Assembly: GCF_014596565.1 (NCBI RefSeq)
Contig: NZ_NOIN01000008.1
Location: 124,001-188,000 of the forward strand
Source of the DNA: Pseudomonas sp. PSB18
GTDB lineage: Bacteria > Pseudomonadota > Gammaproteobacteria > Pseudomonadales > Pseudomonadaceae
Direction: 5' to 3'
DNA: 64,000 nt
The translations under genes were made by a program, and so were the position numbers. This document shows, in pieces, positions 26,609-34,984 of this stretch. Below the pieces are notes generated by a model. The model was not told where the DNA came from, made no database searches, and saw nothing but the letters and a program-made list of their open reading frames with translations. Within the stretch, counting starts at the first letter, position 1. Every line of letters starts with the position of its first letter.

Positions 26609-27286
26609 TTAGAGGCTGTAGTAATAACCCCGGCTGCGCAGCGCCACGATGCGCGGGCGGCCGTCGGGATGGGGGCCGATTTTCTTGCGCAGGTTGCTCA
26701 CGTGCATGTCGAGGCTGCGGTCGTACAGGGTCAGCTTGCGGCCCAGGGCGATCTGCGCCAGTTCCTGCTTGTCCAGCGGCTCGCCCGGCTGCTTGAGCAA
26801 CGCTTCGAGCAGGCGGCTCTCGGACACGGTGAGGGTCTGCTCCTGCTCATCGATGCTGACCACGCCACGTACCGGGCTGAAGGTCAGGTCGCCCAGTTCG
26901 ATCTGGCTGGACACCGCCGTTGGATGACTGCGACGCAGCACGGCGCGCAGGCGGGCGGTCAGTTCCCGTGGGTCGCAGGGTTTGGCCAGGTAATCGTCAG
27001 CGCCCAGTTCCAGGCCGAGGATGCGGTCCAGCGGTTCGCCGCGGGCCGACAGCATCACCACCGGCAGTTCCGGATGGTCTGTGCGCAGTTGCTTGAGCAA
27101 TTCCAGGCCACTGCCGTCGGGCAGCATCACATCCAGCACCACCGCGGCCGGAGCGGTTTCGGCCAGGGCCTTGCGGGCGCTCTGGCCATCGTGGCAGGCC
27201 CGGACCTGGAAGCCTTCCTGACCCAGCCAACTGCCGAGGAGCTCACACAGCTCCTGGTCATCATCAATCAGTAACAGCTCGCTCAT
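26609..27286 (-). CDS. cpxR: Response regulator, CpxR type
   Basis: A 225-residue OmpR-family regulator. The acidic pair is in LLLIDDDQEL, the phospho-acceptor Asp52 in VVLDVMLPDGSG, and Lys in DDYLAKPCDPREL. The C-terminal winged helix has YDRSLDMHVSNLRKKIG as recognition region and ends RSRGYYYSL. It pairs with the CpxS-type kinase encoded two genes downstream and probably activates the Spy-like gene. It starts 7 bases after a small coiled-coil gene, so those two are likely co-transcribed. Confidence 0.85.
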   Translation of the reverse strand: MSELLLIDDDQELCELLGSWLGQEGFQVRACHDGQSARKALAETAPAAVVLDVMLPDGSGLELLKQLRTDHPELPVVMLSARGEPLDRILGLELGADDYLAKPCDPRELTARLRAVLRRSHPTAVSSQIELGDLTFSPVRGVVSIDEQEQTLTVSESRLLEALLKQPGEPLDKQELAQIALGRKLTLYDRSLDMHVSNLRKKIGPHPDGRPRIVALRSRGYYYSL

Positions 27287-27293
27287 GAATCAC

Positions 27294-27704
27294 TCAATTT
27301 AGCCATTGCCGACGCTGTCTACGTCCACCGCTGGCAAAGATACCGCAGAGTAGGGCCAATAGCGCTACCCCGGCACCAATGACGAACCATTGCTGTTGAT
27401 CGGTCAACAGGCGCGGCAGCGTGCTGGACTGGGCTTCCTTGAGTTGCAGCTTCAGGCGCTGGTTCTCCTGGCGCAACCGGCTCACCAGCGCGGTTTCGCG
27501 TTCGCCGTTGGCGTTCTGCAATTGTTGGGTCAGCTCTTCGCGCAGGCGTTCGCTGTCTTTCAAGCGTTGCTGCAGCTCGGTGATCTGGCCGCCCGCGCTC
27601 AGGGACAAGGGGGTCGAATGACTGCCCTCGGTGCTTTCTTCGCCATGGGCGGGGGCCCCGATCGACAACATGACCCATAACAGGCACAACGGACCTTTGC
27701 GCAT
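27294..27704 (-). CDS. Exported coiled-coil protein with C-terminal membrane anchor
   Basis: A 136-residue protein with signal peptide (MRKGPLCLLWVMLSIGAPAHG), a predicted coiled coil over about residues 38-90 (ITELQQRLKDSERLREELTQ and on), one TM helix at about 105-125 (WFVIGAGVALLALLCG) and a basic RRQRRQW tail. This is the anchor half of the SH3-and-anchor proteins but has no SH3 domain. AGGAG precedes the ATG at 27704. It lies 7 bases before cpxR, which hints at a link to envelope stress; function is unknown. Confidence 0.7.
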   Translation of the reverse strand: MRKGPLCLLWVMLSIGAPAHGEESTEGSHSTPLSLSAGGQITELQQRLKDSERLREELTQQLQNANGERETALVSRLRQENQRLKLQLKEAQSSTLPRLLTDQQQWFVIGAGVALLALLCGIFASGGRRQRRQWLN

Positions 27705-27821
27705 TGCCACTCCTGAATTCCCATCGAGACTAGACAGATTAGACAGGTTGTCGGCAGGCAAACGAGAACAATGAGCAATTGAATGCAATGAGCCGCGCAG
27801 ACTCATCGCATTCGAGCATTT

Positions 27822-28121
27822 TTACGGCAGGACTTGCTTGAACGGCTTGACCACGACATTGGCGTAGACGCCGGCGGTCACGAATGGATCGGCCTCGGCC
27901 CAGGCTTGTGCGGCGGCCAGGGAGTCGAACTCGGCGACGATCAGGCTGCCGCTGAACCCTGCGGCGCCTGGGTCATTGCTGTCCACCGCCGGGTGCGGGC
28001 CGGCCAATACGATACGACCTTCGGCCTTGAGCTGCTGCAGGCGCGCCAGGTGTTCGGGGCGGGCGGCCAGGCGTTTTTCCAGGGAGTTGGCGACGTCGGT
28101 GGCAATGATTGCGTAGAGCAT
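27822..28121 (-). CDS. yciI: YciI-family protein
   Basis: A 99-residue dimeric alpha+beta-barrel protein of the YCII family. MLYAIIATDVANSLEKRLAA starts the fold, and the conserved His-Asp region appears as AGPHPAVDSNDPGAAGFSGS. No reaction is established for most members. It starts 1 base after the yciB stop, the usual pairing in gammaproteobacteria. The longer frame to 28193 runs into yciB and is rejected. Confidence 0.9.
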   Translation of the reverse strand: MLYAIIATDVANSLEKRLAARPEHLARLQQLKAEGRIVLAGPHPAVDSNDPGAAGFSGSLIVAEFDSLAAAQAWAEADPFVTAGVYANVVVKPFKQVLP

Positions 28122-28122
28122 G

Positions 28123-28719
28123 TCAGTCCTCGGTTTTTTGCGTGGGGGTGTCGGCATCGTGCAGGTGACGGGACAGGTAGATGCCCTGGCCAATCAGGAA
28201 CAGCAGCGTCATGCCCAGGCTGCCGAAGACCTTGAAGTCGACCCAGTAGTCCTGGAACGTGAACGCGACGAACAGGTTGGCACCGCCGCAGAACAGGAAA
28301 AAGGCGATCCAGGCGATGTTCAGACGGGTCCAGATCACGTCCGGCAGGCTGACGGCATGACCCATGATGCGCTTGATCAGCAGGCTGTCGCCGATGAAAT
28401 GACTGCCGATGAAGGCCAGGGCGAACAGCCAGTTGACCACCGGCGCTTTCCATTTGAGGAAGGTGTCGCTGTGGAAGGCCAGGGTCAGGCTGCCGAAGAC
28501 AAGGCAGGCGATCAGGGTCAGCCACTGGCTTTTTTCCAGCTTGCGCTGGGAGATGAACAACGCGCCGTAGACCACCAGGGAGCTGATGATGAGCACCGCG
28601 GTGGCGCTGTAGATACCGCCTACCGTCAGGGTCTGACCGGCAATGTCGACGGTGCGTGGGTCAAGTTTAAAGGTGATGAAAAACAGCAGAAGCGGGATGA
28701 AGTCGATGAATTGTTTCAC
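28123..28719 (-). CDS. yciB: Inner-membrane spanning protein YciB (septation protein A family)
   Basis: A 198-residue inner-membrane protein with about five or six helices, beginning KQFIDFIPLLLFFITFK and including LVFGSLTLAFHSDTFLKWKAP. It takes part in envelope maintenance and intracellular septation. The start is taken as GTG at 28719 from homology to the conserved N-terminus; the ribosome-binding site is weak. The open frame continues far upstream to 29646 only because it lies opposite rnm. It is divergent from rnm with 87 bases between. Confidence 0.9.
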   Translation of the reverse strand: MKQFIDFIPLLLFFITFKLDPRTVDIAGQTLTVGGIYSATAVLIISSLVVYGALFISQRKLEKSQWLTLIACLVFGSLTLAFHSDTFLKWKAPVVNWLFALAFIGSHFIGDSLLIKRIMGHAVSLPDVIWTRLNIAWIAFFLFCGGANLFVAFTFQDYWVDFKVFGSLGMTLLFLIGQGIYLSRHLHDADTPTQKTED

Positions 28720-28806
28720 AATGGCAGCCAGAAGCAGGATGTGACGGCATAATAACAAACATCCCAGGCCGCGATAGGGCCAGCTGATTTGAGGTAACAA
28801 ACCCCC

Positions 28807-29670
28807 GTGAATGTTGATTTGCACTGCCATAGCACGGCCTCCGATGGCGCCCTGGCGCCTGCAATTGTGGTGGCGCGGGCGTTCGAGCACGGCGTGCGAG
28901 TCCTGGCCCTGACCGATCACGACACCCTCGAAGGCCTCGACGAGGCCCGCAACGCGGCGACGGCATTGGGCATGCAACTGGTCAACGGCGTCGAGTTGTC
29001 CTGCACTTGGGGCGGGGCGACCATCCATGTGCTGGGCTACGGTTTCGATGTCGATGCGCCGCCGCTGGTCCAGGCCATCGCCCAGTTGCGCGACGGTCGC
29101 TGGCTGCGCGCCGAGGAGATCAGTCGCAAGCTGGCCCTCAAGGGTATGCCCGGTGCGTTGGAGGGCGCCCGGCAGATCCAGCAGGAACTGGGGGACAGCG
29201 GCAATGCGCCGGCCCGACCGCACTTCGCCGACTGGATGGTGCGCGAAGGTTTCGTCAAGGACCGCGCCGACGCGTTTCGCAAATGGCTGGGGGCCGGCAA
29301 GCTGGGCGACGTCAAGCAGCATTGGCCTACGCTGGAGCAGACGGTTGAGACTCTGCGGGCCGCCGGGGCGTGGGTCAGCCTGGCGCATCCCTGGCACTAT
29401 GATTTCACCCGCAGCAAACGTCGCCGCCTGATAGCCGACTATATTCAAGCAGGGGGCCACGCCATGGAGGTGGTCAATGGCCATCAGCCGGCCGAACAGG
29501 TCGGCAGCCTGGCGATTCTGGCCCGGGAGTTTGGCCTGCTGGTCACCGCCGGCAGTGATTTTCATGGCCCAGGAGGCTGGTCCGAGATCGGCGAGTACCG
29601 CCCGTTGCCCGAAGATCTGCCACCGCTTTGGTGTAGATTCAAACATGATCTTGTTACCGACGCCGTCTGA
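28807..29670 (+). CDS. rnm: PHP-domain 5'-3' exoribonuclease (RNase AM / YciV-TrpH family)
   Basis: A 287-residue PHP phosphoesterase. Metal ligands are visible in VDLHCHSTASDG, LALTDHDTLEG, GVELSC, the LAHPW segment and the final GSDFHGP. The E. coli member matures 5' ends of 5S and other rRNAs and degrades oligonucleotides. The start is a GTG at 28807 with GAGGT upstream; the DLHCHS motif requires a start here. It leads into yciO-scpA-scpB. Confidence 0.88.
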   Translation: MNVDLHCHSTASDGALAPAIVVARAFEHGVRVLALTDHDTLEGLDEARNAATALGMQLVNGVELSCTWGGATIHVLGYGFDVDAPPLVQAIAQLRDGRWLRAEEISRKLALKGMPGALEGARQIQQELGDSGNAPARPHFADWMVREGFVKDRADAFRKWLGAGKLGDVKQHWPTLEQTVETLRAAGAWVSLAHPWHYDFTRSKRRRLIADYIQAGGHAMEVVNGHQPAEQVGSLAILAREFGLLVTAGSDFHGPGGWSEIGEYRPLPEDLPPLWCRFKHDLVTDAV

Positions 29671-29683
29671 ACAGGTAGAACAC

Positions 29684-30313
29684 GTGAGTCAATTTTTCCA
29701 GATTCATCCGGAAAACCCGCAAGCGCGCCTGATCAAACAGGCGGTGGAAATCATTCGTGGTGGTGGCGTGGTGGTCTACCCCACCGATTCCTCCTACGCC
29801 ATCGGCTGCCAGATCGGTGACAAGAATGCCGTGGAACGGGTCAGGCGCCTGCGTCAGCTGGACGACAAGCACAACTTTGCGCTGATCTGCAGCGACCTGT
29901 CGCAGTTGGGCCTGTTCGCCAAGATCGATACCGGCACCTTCCGGCTGCTCAAGGCCCATTTGCCGGGCCCCTACACCTTTATTCTCAACGCCACCCGCGA
30001 AGTGCCACGACTGTTGTTGCACCCGAAGAAACGCACCATCGGCCTGCGGGTGCCGAGCCATCCGATTGCCCTGGCGCTGTTGGCGGAACTGGGTGAGCCA
30101 CTGATGAGTGTGACGCTGATCATGCCCGGTGAAACCGATCCCCTGACCGATCCCTATGAAATGCGCCAGTTGCTCGAACATCAGGTCGACCTGATCATTG
30201 ACGGCGGTTACGGCGGCATGAAGGCGTCCACCGTGATCAACCTGGCCGACGGCGAACCGCAGGTGGTACGCGTCGGTTGTGGCGATCCGGCACCGTTCCT
30301 GGTCGAGGCCTGA
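29684..30313 (+). CDS. yciO: YciO (Sua5/YrdC-domain protein)
   Basis: A 209-residue protein of the Sua5/YciO/YrdC fold that binds double-stranded RNA and nucleotides. Other family members make the threonylcarbamoyl adenylate for tRNA t6A; YciO is a paralogue with weak or separate activity. The GTG at 29684 is chosen because MSQFFQIHPENPQARLI aligns from its first residue with E. coli YciO and AGG lies 8 bases upstream. KR.IGLRVPSHP is the conserved loop. The stop abuts the scpA start. Confidence 0.88.
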   Translation: MSQFFQIHPENPQARLIKQAVEIIRGGGVVVYPTDSSYAIGCQIGDKNAVERVRRLRQLDDKHNFALICSDLSQLGLFAKIDTGTFRLLKAHLPGPYTFILNATREVPRLLLHPKKRTIGLRVPSHPIALALLAELGEPLMSVTLIMPGETDPLTDPYEMRQLLEHQVDLIIDGGYGGMKASTVINLADGEPQVVRVGCGDPAPFLVEA

Positions 30314-31135
30314 ATGTCCGTCGTGGAAACCGTGGTAGACAGTCAGGCCGGCGCCCAGCAGGAGCTGCCGTTCGCCATGGTCTATGGCCAGGCGGTCACC
30401 GAAATGCCCCTGGACCTGTACATTCCGCCGGACGCCCTGGAAGTGTTCCTCGAAGCTTTCGAGGGCCCGCTCGACCTGTTGCTGTACCTGATCCGCAAGC
30501 AGAACATCAACATCCTCGACATTCCCGTGGCGGAAATCACTCGCCAGTACATGGGCTATGTCGAGTTGATGCAGTCGGTGCGCCTTGAGCTGGCGGCCGA
30601 ATACCTGGTGATGGCGGCCATGCTGGCCGAGATCAAGTCACGGATGCTGTTGCCGCGTTCGGCCGAGGTCGAGGCGGAAGAGGACGATCCCCGTGCCGAA
30701 CTGATCCGCCGCCTGCAGGAGTACGAGCGCTTCAAAGGCGCCGCCGAAGGCATCGACGGCTTGAGCCGGGTCGGGCGCGACGTGGTGGTGCCCAAGCTCG
30801 ACGCCCCCGAGGCGCGGGCACGTAAGTTGCTGCCGGACGTGAGCCTGGAAGAGTTACTGATGTCCATGGCGGAAGTCCTGCGTCGGGGTGACATGTTCGA
30901 AAGTCACCAGGTCAGCCGCGAAGCGCTGTCCACCCGCGAGCGCATGAGCGATGTGCTGGAACGGCTCAAGGGTGGCGGTTTTGTGCCATTCGTCGAGCTG
31001 TTCACCGCCGAAGAAGGGCGGTTGGGGGTTGTGGTGACGTTTATGGCGATCCTGGAGCTGGTCAAGGAGTCCTTGGTCGAGCTGGTGCAGAATGAGCCGT
31101 TCGCAGCGATTCACGTGCGGGCACGAGCCGAATAA
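30314..31135 (+). CDS. scpA: Segregation and condensation protein A
   Basis: A 273-residue kleisin that links Smc heads and binds ScpB in chromosome condensation. The conserved LEAFEGPLDLLLYLIRKQNI block lies near residue 47, and EYLVMAAMLAEIKSRMLLP is the helix that meets the Smc neck. The C-terminal winged helix spans about 200-273. A longer N-terminus (about 40 extra residues) is typical of Pseudomonas. Its ATG follows the yciO stop with no gap, so the genes are translationally coupled. Confidence 0.95.
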   Translation: MSVVETVVDSQAGAQQELPFAMVYGQAVTEMPLDLYIPPDALEVFLEAFEGPLDLLLYLIRKQNINILDIPVAEITRQYMGYVELMQSVRLELAAEYLVMAAMLAEIKSRMLLPRSAEVEAEEDDPRAELIRRLQEYERFKGAAEGIDGLSRVGRDVVVPKLDAPEARARKLLPDVSLEELLMSMAEVLRRGDMFESHQVSREALSTRERMSDVLERLKGGGFVPFVELFTAEEGRLGVVVTFMAILELVKESLVELVQNEPFAAIHVRARAE

Positions 31136-31146
31136 CGAGCAAATCA

Positions 31147-32085
31147 ATGAATCTGACTGAACCCCGCGAGCTGGCCCCCTTGCTTGAAGCTTTTCTGTTG
31201 GCCTCGGGAAAGCCGCAATCGATGGAGCGTCTGTTCGAGCTTTTCGAAGAAGGCGAGCGGCCGGAGCCGGCCGTGTTCAAGAAAGCCCTGACCCTGCTGG
31301 GCAAGTCCTGCGAGGGGCGGGCTTTCGAACTCAAGGAAGTGGCTTCCGGTTATCGCTTGCAGATCCGCGAGAAATTCGCGCCCTGGGTCGGGCGTCTGTG
31401 GGAAGAGCGGCCCCAGCGCTATTCCCGCGCGATGCTCGAAACCATGGCCTTGATCGCCTACCGCCAACCGATCACCCGTGGCGAGATCGAGGACGTGCGG
31501 GGTGTGGCGGTGAACAGCCACATCGTCAAGACGTTGCTGGAGCGCGAGTGGATCCGGGTCGTCGGTTACCGCGACGTGCCAGGTAAACCGGCGATGTTCG
31601 CCACCACCAAGGCCTTCCTCGATCATTTCAACCTGAAAAACCTCGATGACCTGCCGCCGCTGGCCGAACTGCGGGAGTTGGAGCCCGAGCCGATGCTCGA
31701 ATTCGACGACGCCCCGGTACCTCAGGGGTTGCAGGACCTGGCCGATGCCAGTGCCGAGCCGGAGGAGCCGAAGGAAGAAACCAGTTTCCATTCGTTGCTG
31801 CTGGAACTGGACACCATGGAGGAGGGGCTCAAGACCGATTTCGACGACTTGCTGCGTGACGGTCCGGAACCCGGGGGCGAAACGCCTGACCATGAAGTTG
31901 AACCCGCAGCCGAGCCTGAACCCGAAGAGGACATTCTCGGAGTTGCCGAAGCCCGGGAAAAACTGTTGGCTGCTGTTGCTGCCCTTGAGCCGCACGTACC
32001 CGAGCCTGAGTTGAGCGACGAGGAAGCCGAAGCCCGGGCGCTGGCTGAAGCGATCGAAAACGAACGTCGCCAGTTTGAGGATTGA
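31147..32085 (+). CDS. scpB: Segregation and condensation protein B
   Basis: A 312-residue partner of ScpA in the Smc complex. Two winged-helix domains occupy about residues 1-175 (LLEAFLLASGKPQSMERLF; YSRAMLETMALIAYRQPITRGEIEDVRGV). The remaining 135 residues are an acidic, Glu/Pro-rich tail, longer than in Bacillus but usual in pseudomonads. It starts 11 bases after scpA in the same operon. Confidence 0.94.
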   Translation: MNLTEPRELAPLLEAFLLASGKPQSMERLFELFEEGERPEPAVFKKALTLLGKSCEGRAFELKEVASGYRLQIREKFAPWVGRLWEERPQRYSRAMLETMALIAYRQPITRGEIEDVRGVAVNSHIVKTLLEREWIRVVGYRDVPGKPAMFATTKAFLDHFNLKNLDDLPPLAELRELEPEPMLEFDDAPVPQGLQDLADASAEPEEPKEETSFHSLLLELDTMEEGLKTDFDDLLRDGPEPGGETPDHEVEPAAEPEPEEDILGVAEAREKLLAAVAALEPHVPEPELSDEEAEARALAEAIENERRQFED

Positions 32086-32106
32086 TCCAACTGACACCGC
32101 CCCCCC

Positions 32107-32196
32107 TGTGGGAGCGAGCCTGCTCGCGATAGCGGTCGTTAATCTTGCATCAATGTTGGGCATGCTGCCGTCATCGCGAGCAGGCTCGCTCCCACA
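32107..32196. repeat. Palindromic intergenic repeat pair (GGGAGCGAGCCTGCTCGCG type)
   Basis: TGTGGGAGCGAGCCTGCTCG and inverse CGAGCAGGCTCGCTCCCACA with about 45 bases between. It lies between scpB and rluB on the same strand and may separate their transcripts. Confidence 0.85.
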
Positions 32197-32363
32197 GGGG
32201 AATGCAGGGACAGTAGATCACCGATCGGCGGAAAACCCACTGAAAGCCCATCGATCAACTAGTCTCTGATGCGCAAACGCCTCAACGGGCGTATGATTCG
32301 CGACCCTTTGGCGAACCTTGCGCCAAACGACCCTTTTCAAGACCACACCGGGAGGTGCCCAGC

Positions 32364-33581
32364 ATGAAAGACCAAGACCAGAACGACAGCCACGAAATCG
32401 GCCCCGCAGGCGAGAAACTGCAGAAAGTCCTCGCCCGTATCGGCGTCGGCTCGCGCCGCGACGTGGAAGCCTGGATCACCCAGGGCCGGATCAAGGTCAA
32501 CGGCAAAGATGCCACCTTGGGCCTGCGCGTCGACATGCACGACGCCATCACCATCGATGGCAAGGTGATCAAGCGCGAAGAGGCTGCCGAAACGGTGCGC
32601 CGCGTGATCATGTACAACAAACCCGACGGCGAGATCTGCACCCGCGACGACCCGGAAGGCCGTCCGACCGTGTTCGACAAGATGCCGCGTCCGAAAGAAG
32701 GTCGCTGGATCAACATCGGTCGCCTGGACATCAACACCACCGGTCTGCTGATGTTCACCACCGACGGTGAGCTGGCCAACCGCCTGATGCACCCGTCCTA
32801 CGAGATGGACCGCGAGTACGCCGTGCGGGTACGGGGCGAAGTCGACGACGAAATGATCGAGCGCCTGAAGGCCGGCGTGGTGCTGGAAGACGGCCCGGCG
32901 CGTTTCACCGACATCAAGCAGGCGCCGGGTGGTGAAGGTTTCAACCACTGGTACCACTGCGTGGTGATGGAAGGCCGCAACCGTGAAGTGCGTCGTCTGT
33001 GGGAATCCCAGGGGCTGGTGGTCAGCCGTCTGAAGCGCGTGCGTTTCGGCCCGGTGTTCCTCAACTCCGACCTGCCGATGGGCCGCTGGCGCGAAATGAG
33101 TCAGAAGGAAGTCGACATCCTGTCGGCCGAGGTCGGCCTCACGCCTGTGGCAATGCCGCAGATGACCGCCAAGAGCAAGGACAAGCTGGAGCGGATGCAG
33201 CGCAAATCCTCCCGCCCGATGGGCAAGACCGAGCGCGTGCGGACCTTGCGTCCGGCGGCTGAAGGCGCAGCGCCTGGTCCACGAGCTCCCCGCGAGCCGC
33301 AGATCGAAGGCGAACGTCCGGCCCGCAAGCCTGCGCCTCGTCAGGATGGCGAACGCGGCCCACGCACGCCACGTCCGGCCAACGGCCGGACTGAGCGTGG
33401 CGAAGGTCGCGGTACACCGGTGGCTGAGCGCCCGGCCGACGTCAAGCGCCCGGCCAAGCCGACCTCGAAGAAGCGCCCGGCCATCGCCTTGGTGGATCGT
33501 GATGCGCCGTCGGGCAAGCGTCGTGGCGCGCCGGCGGGCTCGGGGCAGCGTCCGGGGTTCGGGCGTCGCAAGCCGGAGTGA
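32364..33581 (+). CDS. rluB: 23S rRNA pseudouridine synthase RluB
   Basis: A 405-residue enzyme that forms pseudouridine 2605 in 23S rRNA. An S4 RNA-binding domain (LQKVLARIGVGSRRDVEAWI) precedes the RsuA-type catalytic domain with the Asp in GRLDINTTGLLMFTTDGEL. A basic Pro/Arg-rich tail of about 150 residues follows, typical of Pseudomonas RluB. The ATG at 32364 has GGGAGG upstream; a GTG at 32355 overlaps that site. Confidence 0.93.
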   Translation: MKDQDQNDSHEIGPAGEKLQKVLARIGVGSRRDVEAWITQGRIKVNGKDATLGLRVDMHDAITIDGKVIKREEAAETVRRVIMYNKPDGEICTRDDPEGRPTVFDKMPRPKEGRWINIGRLDINTTGLLMFTTDGELANRLMHPSYEMDREYAVRVRGEVDDEMIERLKAGVVLEDGPARFTDIKQAPGGEGFNHWYHCVVMEGRNREVRRLWESQGLVVSRLKRVRFGPVFLNSDLPMGRWREMSQKEVDILSAEVGLTPVAMPQMTAKSKDKLERMQRKSSRPMGKTERVRTLRPAAEGAAPGPRAPREPQIEGERPARKPAPRQDGERGPRTPRPANGRTERGEGRGTPVAERPADVKRPAKPTSKKRPAIALVDRDAPSGKRRGAPAGSGQRPGFGRRKPE

Positions 33582-33614
33582 GGCCGCTTTGAGTTTCTCG
33601 CTGCAAGCGACATG

Positions 33615-33648
33615 AAAAAACGCCAACCGTAGGGTTGGCGTTTTTTTT
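33615..33648 (+). terminator. Rho-independent terminator of rluB
   Basis: AAAAAACGCCAACC (33615-33628) pairs with GGTTGGCG and eight T residues (33633-33648) around GTAG. It is a strong signal directly after rluB. Confidence 0.93.
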
Positions 33649-33683
33649 GGTCTGGCTTTAGTGATGGGGTGTCGCTGAGACCG

Positions 33684-33755
33684 TCATCGCGAGCAGGCTC
33701 GCTCCCACAAGGGACAGTGGCGAAGATCAACTGTGGGAGCGAGCCTGCTCGCGAA
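33684..33755. repeat. Palindromic intergenic repeat pair, inverted order
   Basis: The halves occur in the reverse order of most copies: CATCGCGAGCAGGCTCGCTC first, then CTGTGGGAGCGAGCCTGCTC about 25 bases later. It lies between rluB and the convergent M29-like gene. Confidence 0.82.
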
Positions 33756-33790
33756 GGGGCCAGTAGCCCCACCATCAGTCCTTCAGAAAA

Positions 33791-34756
33791 CTAAAGCACA
33801 AACCGCCCATCAAACATCGGCTCATCATCCAGCGCCAGCACACCGCTCTCGAAAATCAGATCCAGGTGATGACTGCCCTTGGCGCCGCCACCCAATCCCA
33901 GGTGCAGGCCGCAATGCCGCTCCTCGAACCCGGCGTTGCGGGCGTACAGGCTCTTGACCCCTTCGTTGGTGCCAATCCCCAGCTCCTCGATGCGCCGGTT
34001 GGACGGGTTGGCGTCCAGGTAGCGGTTGAAGTCGTGTTCCAGGCCTGGCACCTCGGTAGCGATTTTCTGGATGGTGGAGTCTTCGATCCACAGCTCCAGC
34101 GGCGACTGCAGCACACCATATTTACGTGCGAACGGGATGGTGCTCAGGAATGTGCCAACGAAACTCACCCGGCCATTGATGGTGTCGCTGTGGGTGGCGA
34201 TTTCACCGGGGGCCAGGTCGTAGTTGCCGAGGCCGTTGATGTCGGTCCACTTCTTGACGCTGTCCAGTGCGGTATCGAAGTACGAGCCATGCTCGTCCTG
34301 GAAGCTCAGCGTGCTTGCCTGGGACATGCGCTGGATGAGATGACTGTTGAGCCCGGCGATACGTTGCGGGATGACGCTGAAGGTGTCGTAGAAATATTCG
34401 CCGTAGTCCTTGAACAACAGCGATTTCTTCCAGTTGTCCGCCATCACGCCTTGCAGGGCGCGGACAAAGTCCGGGCCGTCAGGGCGTGGGTTGGGCAGGG
34501 TGGAAGAGTCGTAGAAGAAAATGTACAGATCGCTGTCGGCAATCGCCTTGGACAAGCGTTCGGTGGGTTCAAGGTCCAGGCGCATGGCGCTGAACCGGAA
34601 GGGTGAGCCGCTGCCGGCCTGTTCGGCGATGGCGCCGGTCAGTGCTTCGTAGCCAGCGGTATGGCCGAGCAATACCTTGGCGGGCTGGATGCCGACCAGG
34701 GCGGGGTGGTGTTCGAGGTAGTAAAGGAAATGTGAGATGGCTCGTTGTGTGTCCAT
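33791..34756 (-). CDS. Short M29 (aminopeptidase T)-like metalloprotein
   Basis: A 321-residue protein that I relate to M29 metallo-aminopeptidases by the metal-ligand pattern. The ligands would be Glu185 in APGEIATH, Glu257/258 in IEELGIGTN, His285 in LHLGLGGG, and His297-x-Asp299 in GSHHLDLIFE. Classical M29 enzymes are about 410 residues, so the N-terminal part is shortened or different. Possible activity is peptide trimming. It follows a 45-residue acidic peptide gene on the same strand after 90 bases that contain a GC-rich stem. Function is inferred; the family match should be tested. Confidence 0.6.
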   Translation of the reverse strand: MDTQRAISHFLYYLEHHPALVGIQPAKVLLGHTAGYEALTGAIAEQAGSGSPFRFSAMRLDLEPTERLSKAIADSDLYIFFYDSSTLPNPRPDGPDFVRALQGVMADNWKKSLLFKDYGEYFYDTFSVIPQRIAGLNSHLIQRMSQASTLSFQDEHGSYFDTALDSVKKWTDINGLGNYDLAPGEIATHSDTINGRVSFVGTFLSTIPFARKYGVLQSPLELWIEDSTIQKIATEVPGLEHDFNRYLDANPSNRRIEELGIGTNEGVKSLYARNAGFEERHCGLHLGLGGGAKGSHHLDLIFESGVLALDDEPMFDGRFVL

Positions 34757-34785
34757 ACTTGTTTTCTTCCCTGATGGATTAGCGT

Positions 34786-34835
34786 CCCGGACAACCTGCT
34801 AGAGGTGGCGGAGCCGACCGGCCGGATCAACTCCG
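34786..34835 (-). promoter_or_regulatory. Stem-loop between the peptide gene and the M29-like gene
   Basis: GGCGGAG and CTCCGCC, read in the gene direction, pair around a GC-rich loop that contains CCGGCCGG, shortly after the peptide stop. There is no T-run, so it may be a partial terminator or an mRNA-stability element that sets the ratio between the two products. Confidence 0.4.
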
Positions 34836-34846
34836 CCGGGTTGCGC

Positions 34847-34984
34847 TTACAGAGGCCACATCGCCGTGCCGAACGGAACGACGGCGTCGGCTTGCATCAT
34901 TTCAACGGCGGCTTCATGGGTTGGCGCTTCAAACCATTCGTCCAGTTGCAGTTCGGTTTCCAAGTCTTTGTCCAGTGCTTGCAT
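34847..34984 (-). CDS. Acidic 45-residue peptide (possible precursor peptide)
   Basis: Reads MQALDKDLETELQLDEWF, then EAPTHEAAVEMMQADAVV, then PFGTAMWPL. It has ten Asp/Glu and one Lys, no Cys and no signal peptide, and the C-terminus is neutral and hydrophobic. TAGGAG lies 8 bases before the ATG, a strong ribosome-binding site for so short a gene. An acidic leader followed by a hydrophobic tail, with a peptidase-like gene next in line, is the layout of many ribosomally made, modified peptides. A precursor role is inferred; no known RiPP class was recognised. Confidence 0.6.
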   Translation of the reverse strand: MQALDKDLETELQLDEWFEAPTHEAAVEMMQADAVVPFGTAMWPL

